64,000 bases of DNA. It comes from an uncultured Ruminococcus sp. (GTDB lineage: Bacteria > Bacillota > Clostridia > Oscillospirales > Ruminococcaceae). Where the stretch lies: NCBI GenBank assembly GCA_934435205.1, contig CAKSAK010000006.1, forward strand, positions 1 to 64,000. Reading direction: 5' to 3'. Positions 26,392 through 32,988 of this stretch are shown one piece after another; the first letter of the stretch is position 1; the number at the start of each line of letters is the position of its first letter. A program made the translations under genes and the position numbers. The notes under the pieces are model-generated. The model searched no databases. It was given only the letters and a program-made list of their open reading frames with translations, and was not told the DNA's origin.

Positions 26392-27102
26392 GTGAAACAG
26401 CTTTTAAATTTCGAGATACAAATTTACGATATCATAAAAACGTCCTGCACAAACAGCACGAACACACCCTCGCCTGCCTGCGATGACCTTTACAAGACCA
26501 GGTTTATTTTTGCTGACGGCGAGACGATATTTTCCCCTGCACATTTTTGTCAAAAACTTAAAAGCCGTGGTTTGCAGGGCGTTTCGATAGCCCGAAACGG
26601 CGATCAACTTGCCTTGCCCGAAAGCGCATTTGAGTTTGATAAGATTTGCTTTCTTGAAACAAAATTCAAAAGCAAACAGAGCATTTGGACGATCAAAAGA
26701 GTTTGGCAAGACACCCATTGGTATGTAACATACCGTGAGATAAGCGGAGTGAAAAAAGCACTTTTTTACAAAGTCTGCCCAAGCAGTCCCGATATCAAAC
26801 AATGTATATCCGATCTGAAAAATGCGATACAAAAAGCACAAAAGCTTTGCGATACTATCGGCTATCACGGCTTTGAAGAAGATTTCCAAGAAGCCCACCG
26901 TTTTTTGAAGGATACCGACCGCCTTGACAATGTGCTGAACGGCACTTTGTCCGCCTGCGTTTTCGCAGGAATGGGCAGCTGGAATGACGAAGTTGCGGCG
27001 ATATGCGAGGATAAAAATATCCCCCAGCACCAGTACGCCGAGGTCACAAACGCCCTATTTTCGGCAGTTTTGAATGTTATATGCGGAATTTGCAGTTTCT
27101 AA
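26392..27102 (+). CDS. Hypothetical 236-aa protein
   Basis: GTG 26392 is preferred because GGAGAGG (26379-26385) precedes it; the frame is open 12 codons further up to 26356. The protein is soluble and rich in aromatic and cysteine residues, with FADGETIFSPAHFCQKL near residue 40 and a C-terminal helical part ending ALFSAVLNVICGICSF. Base composition is higher in GC than the surrounding island genes, suggesting separate acquisition. I recognise no domain. Location behind a broken sigma-factor gene and before a membrane-anchored protein gives no clear functional clue; an immunity-type or accessory protein would fit but is speculation. Confidence 0.55.
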   Translation: MKQLLNFEIQIYDIIKTSCTNSTNTPSPACDDLYKTRFIFADGETIFSPAHFCQKLKSRGLQGVSIARNGDQLALPESAFEFDKICFLETKFKSKQSIWTIKRVWQDTHWYVTYREISGVKKALFYKVCPSSPDIKQCISDLKNAIQKAQKLCDTIGYHGFEEDFQEAHRFLKDTDRLDNVLNGTLSACVFAGMGSWNDEVAAICEDKNIPQHQYAEVTNALFSAVLNVICGICSF

Positions 27103-27130
27103 AAATATATAATTTATAGGAGAACTAAAT

Positions 27131-27368
27131 ATGAGATTTGTATGTCGATGTGGGAATATGCTCACAAAATGACGTTTTGATTATGGCATATAATTTTGGA
27201 ATAATGGATTTACAAATTCATACCTTTTCAGGGGTAATGAATACTAATGGAAGAATAGATTTGTTTAATGAAAATTGCAATATGAATAGTTCAACTGATA
27301 CAGGTAGTGTTAATGAGATCACTAACACATCAGATGAATTATTTAGAGTAGGATATATACTAAAGTGA
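27131..27368 (+). pseudogene. Possible frameshifted small zinc-ribbon-start protein
   Basis: AGGAG (27118-27122) precedes ATG 27131, which encodes MRFVCRCGNMLTK and stops at 27170. The +1 frame then stays open to 27368 with no start or ribosome site of its own. The MRFxCxCGN opening is typical of small proteins in Clostridia, so a single frameshift in a ~78-codon gene is the simplest reading. Confidence 0.35.
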
Positions 27369-27383
27369 TTACGGGTGGTTTTG

Positions 27384-28556
27384 ATGAAAATAAAACTCAA
27401 ATATATTATGATTTCAATTTTGGTAGTCATAATAATATTGGTTGTTATTGTTTACAGATGCTATTTTTATTATCCCGATATACAAATTAAGGTATCCGGT
27501 TTGTATAATGAACACTCAAAGGTCGTATGTTTAAACAATGATTATTATAAAATTCAAGATGGAAATATATATAATTTAGATAATCAAAAAAGCATATATC
27601 AGACAAGCGATAAATATGCATTTGTAAAATCATTCGGCGATTTACTCTGGGTAATTGATAACAGTACCAAAGACAATCTTAAAGTTATAAATTCATCAGG
27701 CAAAGTAGTAAAAAGTTATTCAATACCTGATTATACAAAGGATTTTTTTATCAATGACAATGTACTTTTCCTTGTGTCATCTGACGGAATTAAAATATAT
27801 CAATTATATAACGGCGGTCATACAGAACAAATTTCGGTAGACTATTCTTTTGTATTTGAATCAGAAAATTCATATTTTAAGCTGTATAAATATAGCTGTG
27901 AATATGGGGAGTGTTTATATTTTGATATGGATTCAGATAACTATAAAGATTCCTATTTTGCTGTCGATTCAAATAGGCAAAATATGATCAGTTCTAATGG
28001 AAGAGTCAATTTATTGCTTTATCAACAGGATCGAATAATTTACACCGAATCGTCATTCCGATTTAGAACGTTGTATGAATATTCATTTGTCAATTGTCAA
28101 GAACATTGCTATAATAATCTTGATATTCGTGATTATGCTCAAGGATTTTTTGAAAATACGCCCTATGTATCCAATGACAAATATATCATATCTGTTGCTC
28201 AACGAACTACATCACGTTCAATCACAAGAGACGGAGGACCTACGGCAACTTCCTGCGAAATGTCAAAGCATGAAAACGATTGTTTATACATTATAAATAC
28301 CGACGACTGCACAAAATCCTTTCGGCACTGCACACGGACTTTTGAGCGGATACTATATGTAGATGATGAAAAGGCGATTACCTATTATAACGGAGAGTAT
28401 TTAACATATTCGTTTGATAAATGGGAGATCACAGCCGAGCAGCCTGCAGATGAAATAAAAAGCAGCGGTTCATACACATTTGAATCCTGCGGAGATTATA
28501 TCTTTGTTTTTGATGATAACTCTGGGAAATTGCTGAATACTATCAATGTTGCTTAA
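27384..28556 (+). CDS. Membrane-anchored extracytoplasmic protein of unknown function, possible beta-propeller
   Basis: 390 aa from ATG 27384 (GGGTGG 27373-27378 upstream; the frame is open 3 codons earlier). One N-terminal transmembrane helix (~7-28, ILVVIIILVVIVY) is followed by a ~360-residue beta-rich region. That region has repeating short strands and aspartate/asparagine turns (DNQKSIYQTSDKYAFVKSFG, VINSSGKVVKSYSIPDY), the look of a beta-propeller or DUF5050-like exported domain. No catalytic motif is visible. It lies in the island and ends just before a double terminator. Function not assigned. Confidence 0.65.
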   Translation: MKIKLKYIMISILVVIIILVVIVYRCYFYYPDIQIKVSGLYNEHSKVVCLNNDYYKIQDGNIYNLDNQKSIYQTSDKYAFVKSFGDLLWVIDNSTKDNLKVINSSGKVVKSYSIPDYTKDFFINDNVLFLVSSDGIKIYQLYNGGHTEQISVDYSFVFESENSYFKLYKYSCEYGECLYFDMDSDNYKDSYFAVDSNRQNMISSNGRVNLLLYQQDRIIYTESSFRFRTLYEYSFVNCQEHCYNNLDIRDYAQGFFENTPYVSNDKYIISVAQRTTSRSITRDGGPTATSCEMSKHENDCLYIINTDDCTKSFRHCTRTFERILYVDDEKAITYYNGEYLTYSFDKWEITAEQPADEIKSSGSYTFESCGDYIFVFDDNSGKLLNTINVA

Positions 28557-28559
28557 TTT

Positions 28560-28600
28560 AAAATGCTCTGTAAACTCATCTGTTTGCAGAGCATTTTGCT
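28560..28600 (+). terminator. Rho-independent terminator
   Basis: AAAATGCTCTG (28560-28570) pairs with CAGAGCATTTT in the second arm, followed by a short T stretch within the arm. Confidence 0.7.
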
Positions 28601-28624
28601 AACTTAATAAAAACATTCTCTCGA

Positions 28625-28658
28625 ACCACTGTCGGAAAACACGGCAGTGTTTTTTTCT
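28625..28658 (+). terminator. Second terminator hairpin
   Basis: CACTGTCG / CGGCAGTG stem around GAAAACA, followed by a seven-T run. It lies 25 bp after the previous hairpin. Confidence 0.7.
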
Positions 28659-28683
28659 ATGTCGGATTATAAACTGTTGTAAG

Positions 28684-28747
28684 ACGATGTGGAGTTTACT
28701 ACTTTATTTTCTGGCGGTAGGTCGTGGTTTACGTCCTATCACATCGT
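28684..28747. repeat. Inverted repeat ACGATGTG / CACATCGT
   Basis: ACGATGTG (28684-28691) and CACATCGT (28740-28747) are separated by 48 bp in a gene-free stretch. It could be a protein-binding site of the element's replication or recombination region. No consensus is known to me. Confidence 0.4.
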
Positions 28748-28850
28748 GTTGTGAAAATGCAAAAACAAAAAGTCATCACTGCTCTGTCTATTAGCAAATC
28801 ATACAAACTTTAAAAGAATCGCTGCCGGAATGGCTGTTATAACCTCAACT

Positions 28851-29012
28851 TCTTCCCCTATACAAGTGAGAGCAAACTCTACATAAAATTTGTTACGAAT
28901 TTGTTCAAGCCTACAAACTTTATGAATTAAGGGTTGTCAAAACGGCGACTCCTTTCCGTATACAAGTGAGAGCAAGCTCTATAAATAATCTGTTCTGACT
29001 TTGTGCAAGCAC
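28851..29012. repeat. Two ~60-bp direct repeats, possible iterons
   Basis: TATACAAGTGAGAGCAAACTC (28859-28879, one base beyond the core) recurs as TATACAAGTGAGAGCAAGCT at 28959. Related flanking sequence (TCTRYATAAA, TGTT, TTGTNCAAGC) follows each copy 100 bp apart. The rest of the gene-free interval 28659-29398 shows no reading frame I would call. Confidence 0.6.
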
Positions 29013-29398
29013 ACGAAATTAAAAAATCCTTTGTAAAAAAAGTTGTAGAAACGCAAAAACATTGCTAGTAAGTAGTAGAGAGTGCTGATTATCGTAACAG
29101 TAGTCGAGTTAGCTAAAATACAATTCAGAAAACTGTGCAGGTATACAAATATTTTTCACACACGCATAAAAAAGTATTTTTCATCGGCTACAGGGTGAAC
29201 GGACAAAAAGAATCTTGAAAACTAAATACCACGCAGAAGAGATACCAAGCGGCGAAGTACAGCGAAGATCGTGCAGGAGGAGCAGGAGCGTACCAAGCTT
29301 GGAAAAACGTCCTTAAGTCAAACAAGGCTTTCTGACAGGAACTGTACTGTTGTGGGGCAGAAGAAAAAATAAAAATGAAAAACGAAAGGAAGATGCAT

Positions 29399-29713
29399 AT
29401 GAAAACCGTCAACAATAAATTCTACAGAAGATATATTGAACCGACATTTCCGGCAGCAATATACGATGACATCGCACCGCAGGAGTTCATGGTGATGACT
29501 GTGCTTTACAGCGACTACGATTACGATGAAAAGTGTGCGACGGTAAGCCGCAGAGATATTGCTCAGACCTGTAATATGTCTGTGAGAAACATCGACCGCA
29601 TACTCAGTCAGCTTGCTAAGAAAGACCTCATAAGAGTGCAGAAACGTTATGCACCCAGCGGCAGGCAGATTGAAAATTCCTACAAGCTGATTTATCGTGA
29701 TTACAGATCATGA
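29399..29713 (+). CDS. Winged helix-turn-helix protein, possible replication initiator or element regulator
   Basis: 104 aa from ATG 29399, placed 8 bp after AAAGGA (29385-29390); in-frame ATGs at 29375 and 29393 are less well spaced. The DNA-binding region is SRRDIAQTCNMSVRNIDRIL followed by a LAKKDLIRVQKRY wing, as in MarR/DnaD/RepA-N type domains. The N-terminal FYRRYIEPTFPAAIYD and APQEFMVMTVLY resemble the front of small plasmid-type initiators. It directly follows the direct-repeat region, which supports a role in element replication or copy control. A transcriptional regulator is equally possible. Confidence 0.65.
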   Translation: MKTVNNKFYRRYIEPTFPAAIYDDIAPQEFMVMTVLYSDYDYDEKCATVSRRDIAQTCNMSVRNIDRILSQLAKKDLIRVQKRYAPSGRQIENSYKLIYRDYRS

Positions 29714-30379
29714 ATTGCGATACCCTCTGTGTCACTGTGCTATACCTTTAAGGATTAATACTAACTAATATTAATAATGGCAGAAGAAAGAATGATATGA
29801 AGTTATCAAAGATTGATTGATGATGCATGACGAATAGAATCGGCGGATTGATTTGCTGATTAACAGTCCGCCTGTTCTCTTTTGCAAATTAAAAAGGAGA
29901 TGTGCAAAAGAGAAAAAAGTGTAATTAATTTAATCGCAACATAACGGCGATTTGTGCCATCCTAGCTCGCACTAGAGTAAACATACCACCGTAAACGGTA
30001 TAAGCCCACACAAGCGATTTGTGAGCGGTTTACGAGGGGATAAACGAGAAGTTCGGAAATCAGTTAAAAAGCACATCGGAAACCGGATATGTTGGTTATG
30101 CACAAATTTCCGATTTGCCGCATGACGATGAAAGTGAAATATTTCATTGCTGGTTAAAGTCATGGCGTCTGAAGCCGCCATGACCCTCACAGCGGACAGC
30201 AAAGCTGACCGCAAATATGCCGTAAATACGCAGTTTTTGCATTGGTCTTGTGTATATTTTAGGCAGTCGCCTCATGGAGTCAAAATACGGCTTTTTACGA
30301 AAATCAGGGGTCGTAAGTGCAGAAATGTGCGTAAAAGCAGCATATTTTCAGGAGTCGTGAGAAAAAAGGGAGTGGATTT
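29714..30379. other. Gene-free maintenance region with hairpins, candidate oriT/oriV
   Basis: 666 bp without a credible gene. It contains imperfect inverted repeats around CGTAAACGG (29990 region) and CGGTTTACG (~30026-30034), repeated CGGAAAT/TTTCCG segments (30053-30112), and a strong 9-bp hairpin at 30159-30184. Its place between a wHTH gene and an RHH gene fits a transfer or replication origin. No nick-site consensus is recognised. Confidence 0.45.
30159..30184. repeat. Strong hairpin in the candidate origin region
   Basis: GTCATGGCG (30159-30167) and CGCCATGAC (30176-30184) form a perfect 9-bp stem with an 8-base loop. No T-run follows, so it is not a standard terminator. Confidence 0.7.
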
Positions 30380-30775
30380 ATGGCAAAAGAAAAAATGGCT
30401 GTATATTTTCAGCCGGAAACAATTAAAAAGATCGAACAGGAGTATAAAGAGGATAATTGTGCCTCGAAAACAGAATTTATTGAGAAAGCCGTGAAGTTTT
30501 ACATCGGCTACCTTCGTCAGCAGGAAGAGGTAAACTACCTCTCCCCACTGATTACGGAAACGGTCAAGGCACAGATAAAAGGTACAGAACAGCGGCTTGC
30601 TCGTCTGATGTTCAAGGTCGCTGTCGAGTTTGGAAAAATGTCTCACATGACTGCGGCGATAAATGATGTTGATGATGAAACATTGCAAAGTCTGCACGCT
30701 ATGTGCGTAAACGAAGTACGGAAGATCAATGGAATTATCGATTACGAGGATGCTGTGCAGTATCAAAGAGATTAA
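30380..30775 (+). CDS. Ribbon-helix-helix (CopG/MobC-like) DNA-binding protein
   Basis: 131 aa. The N-terminal ~50 residues (MAVYFQPETIKKIEQEYKED, ASKTEFIEKAVKFYIGYL) match the ribbon-helix-helix fold of CopG/Arc-type or relaxosome accessory proteins. The remainder is helical (LITETVKAQIKGTEQRLARL). Similar proteins in Clostridial mobilisable elements sit next to the recombinase or relaxase and bind the origin region. AAAAAAGGGAG lies upstream. It is the first of a short co-directional cluster ending with the serine recombinase. A plasmid copy-number or antitoxin role is the alternative. Confidence 0.75.
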   Translation: MAKEKMAVYFQPETIKKIEQEYKEDNCASKTEFIEKAVKFYIGYLRQQEEVNYLSPLITETVKAQIKGTEQRLARLMFKVAVEFGKMSHMTAAINDVDDETLQSLHAMCVNEVRKINGIIDYEDAVQYQRD

Positions 30776-30890
30776 ATCAGAGGTGCCAAGAAAACAGTAT
30801 GTGATTTTTATTGATACTGCTACAAGTAAAGAGAAAAATTTGGTTGCAGTTGGTGATTACATTGCGGCTGAAAAAATAGTAAAATTGTAG
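30750..30890 (+). CDS. Possible 46-aa protein overlapping the RHH gene
   Basis: ATG 30750 to TAG 30888, overlapping the RHH gene by 26 bp. The product contains EVPRKQYVIFIDTATSKEKN and ends AAEKIVKL. The spacing of the nearest GAGG to the ATG is poor, so the start is doubtful, but the amphipathic sequence and the tight packing of genes here make a real small protein plausible. Confidence 0.4.
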   Translation: MLCSIKEIKSEVPRKQYVIFIDTATSKEKNLVAVGDYIAAEKIVKL

Positions 30891-30905
30891 TACGGAGGTA
30901 ACTTA

Positions 30906-31034
30906 TTGAAGATCGAATTTGAGTATGAGGTAAGGCTGATGATCGAAATTCTCTTTGAAAAAGGCTTGATAAATCAGCCTACATACCTCAACATTATCAG
31001 AAATTTTGACAATCAAAAGCAAAAGAGTGCATGA
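30906..31034 (+). CDS. 42-aa small protein upstream of the recombinase
   Basis: TTG start at 30906 after a strong ACGGAGG (30892-30898). The product begins MKIEFEYEVRLMIEILFEKG and continues LINQPTYLNIIR. Small proteins of this look (EVRLMIEILFEKGLI) precede large serine recombinases in Clostridial elements, sometimes acting as directionality or expression partners. It ends 22 bp before the recombinase start. Confidence 0.6.
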   Translation: MKIEFEYEVRLMIEILFEKGLINQPTYLNIIRNFDNQKQKSA

Positions 31035-31056
31035 CTTTGAAAGGACAGGTGACTGA

Positions 31057-32856
31057 ATGTACACAACATTAAAGCAGGAAAGGAACAGACAGCGAACGGT
31101 TGTGTTTTACGGACGAGTATCAACGGAGCACGAGGCTCAGATCTCCGCTCTGGAAAATCAGCTTCAATGGTATGACGATCAAGCAAAACAGCATAATAAC
31201 TGGAACGTTATCGACAAATACATTGACGAAGGAATTACGGGAACGCAGGCTAAGAAAAGACCGTCGTTCCTGCAAATGATCGAGGACGCACGCCAAGGAA
31301 AATTCGATCTTATAGTTACAAGAGAGGTATGTCGATTCGCACGAAATACGGTTGACACGCTGACGTTTACTCGTGAGCTAAAGAACTTGGGTATTGAGGT
31401 TTACTTTGTTGAGGACAACATCTGGACAATGGACGGTGACGGAGAACTCAGACTTACGCTTATGGCTACTCTTGCACAGGACGAGAGCAGAAAAATTTCT
31501 GAGCGAGTTCGTGCGGGACAATATATCAGCCGCGAGAACGGTGTGCTATACGGGAACGGAAATATTCTTGGGTACGACCGAGTCGGCTCAACCTATGTGA
31601 TCAATCCGGAGCAGGCGGAAACGGTGACGATAATATATGATTACTATCTGCACGGCTACGGAATAAAGAAGATCGTCAACGAGCTATATCGCCTTGAACG
31701 CAGGGACTCATCGGGTAACGTCAAGTGGGACGTCTCAAAGGTAAACAGAATACTGAAGAACGCAACCTACAAGGGCTATATCGGGTACAATAAATCAAGT
31801 ACCAATAACTATCTGGAGCAAAAGAGGAAAAACAATTATGACACCTCAACCTACGTTTATCACAAGGGTGATTTCGAGCCGATCATCAGCGAAGCACAGT
31901 GGGACGAGTGCGCACGGATTATGAAATCACGCTGTCAGGTGCTAAAGAACAGTATGGGTAAGGATAAGAAGTTCGGACATAATCCGTCCACTGACCCTTG
32001 GCTTAACAAGCTGAAATGCCACTGTGGATCTGGATTTAAAAAGTATAAATGGCGGACGAACAAGAAAGACGGCAAGGAGGTTTATGGTTATTCCTGCTAT
32101 CGTCGCAGTCAGTCGGTCAGTCCACGTTATCTGTCAAATCACGGGATTGAGGCGGATGGTGTGTGCGATATAAAAGGCATTTGTCAATGGAAACTTGAAA
32201 TGATGGCGGACAAGATTTTGGGCGAGGTGCTTGCGGACAGATATGAGATCATTGAAAGGGTGCTTGACTTGATCAACAAGCACTGCATGGACGGAACCGA
32301 TTCGTTGCAGAAAAACGCCTATAATATCAAATCCAAAATTGAAAAACTTGAAGCGAAAATACGCAAGCTGGTTGATATGTATGCCGAGGGAGATATTGAA
32401 AAGGACGAATACCGAACGGTCCGAGCTGATTCAGAAAATGAGCTTGAGTGTTTAAAAGCGGAGCTTAAAAGGAACGACACAGCTGATACGGTCAGCGGAA
32501 ACTGCATAGACACGGATCGTATTCGCAGAACTCTTGATGAGATACTTTCTGCTGACAACGGTCACATCAACGATGAAATTATTAGCAAATTGGTATCGAG
32601 AATTACGCCGGTTGACAATACAAATTTTGAATGGATAATCAATCTCGGCGAGGAGAAAAGTGAAAAAATACGTTGTACGCTCACAGGCAGAAAAAACTCT
32701 GCTGAGCTTACGATCGGTGACGGCGAAAGCTGTCACTTTACATACTGGTTGATAAATCTACTTGGTTTAAACAGTGAAATTGTCATAAAAGCTCGTGCAG
32801 GTGAGCTGCTGCTCAGGCTGCTATCGCACAGAAGAAGTAATTCTTGCAAAGTTTAG
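31057..32856 (+). CDS. Large serine recombinase of the island
   Basis: 599 aa as encoded here. The resolvase domain has the catalytic serine in VVFYGRVSTEHEAQ (S22) and RxxR motifs (SRKISERVRAG). The 'recombinase' domain follows (INPEQAETVTIIYDYYLHGY), then a zinc ribbon (CHCGSGFKKYKW) and a C-terminal coiled coil (KSKIEKLEAKIRKL). It catalyses integration and excision between short att sites. GGACAGGTGA lies upstream. The last 17 codons lie in or beyond the attR repeat: the final residues HRRSNSCKV are read from the ppdK attachment site and host DNA. In the excised circle the frame would instead continue into the 46-codon segment at 7451-7590, giving a protein of about 638 aa. Confidence 0.92.
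   Translation: MYTTLKQERNRQRTVVFYGRVSTEHEAQISALENQLQWYDDQAKQHNNWNVIDKYIDEGITGTQAKKRPSFLQMIEDARQGKFDLIVTREVCRFARNTVDTLTFTRELKNLGIEVYFVEDNIWTMDGDGELRLTLMATLAQDESRKISERVRAGQYISRENGVLYGNGNILGYDRVGSTYVINPEQAETVTIIYDYYLHGYGIKKIVNELYRLERRDSSGNVKWDVSKVNRILKNATYKGYIGYNKSSTNNYLEQKRKNNYDTSTYVYHKGDFEPIISEAQWDECARIMKSRCQVLKNSMGKDKKFGHNPSTDPWLNKLKCHCGSGFKKYKWRTNKKDGKEVYGYSCYRRSQSVSPRYLSNHGIEADGVCDIKGICQWKLEMMADKILGEVLADRYEIIERVLDLINKHCMDGTDSLQKNAYNIKSKIEKLEAKIRKLVDMYAEGDIEKDEYRTVRADSENELECLKAELKRNDTADTVSGNCIDTDRIRRTLDEILSADNGHINDEIISKLVSRITPVDNTNFEWIINLGEEKSEKIRCTLTGRKNSAELTIGDGESCHFTYWLINLLGLNSEIVIKARAGELLLRLLSHRRSNSCKV
32805..32833 (+). repeat. Right attachment site (attR) of the island
   Basis: A 29-bp repeat of 7422-7450 with one difference (C for T). 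Read in the ppdK frame it continues GAAGTAA and so preserves the original ppdK terminus. Read in the recombinase frame it forms that gene's 3' end. Confidence 0.9.
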
Positions 32857-32881
32857 GATATCTGAATAGATAACAAAAATT

Positions 32882-32916
32882 CCACCCCGTGTCTTATGAT
32901 ACGGGGTGTTTTTGTG
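32882..32916 (+). terminator. Original ppdK terminator, now behind the recombinase
   Basis: CACCCCGT / ACGGGGTG stem followed by TTTTTGTG. It lies just past attR in host sequence. Confidence 0.85.
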
Positions 32917-32928
32917 TGCGAATAAAAA

Positions 32929-32966
32929 ATAATAGAGGTCTGACGTTTGAGCCAGACCTCTATTTT
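32929..32966 (-). terminator. Terminator of the GH26 gene (bidirectional)
   Basis: AATAGAGGTCTG and CAGACCTCTATT form a long stem around ACGTTTGAGC with A/T runs on both sides. Confidence 0.85.
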
Positions 32967-32988
32967 GCTATGGATAATCACTTTTTCT

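Larger units (their letters stand above)
7451..32833 (+). mobile_element. ~25.4-kb integrative island inserted in the 3' end of ppdK
   Basis: Bounded by the 29-bp repeats at 7422-7450 and 32805-32833. Beyond the right repeat the sequence GAAGTAA completes the ppdK frame (AIAQKK, stop) and is followed by a strong terminator (32882-32916), as expected for the displaced native gene end. The interior is clearly AT-richer than both flanks and uses different codons from ppdK. Cargo: broken sensor kinase, IS481 and IS3-like elements, an Ssp phosphorothioation operon, small unknown genes, a repeat-rich maintenance region, an RHH protein and a large serine recombinase at the right end. No conjugation apparatus is visible, so it is probably mobilisable rather than self-transmissible. 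Confidence 0.88.
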
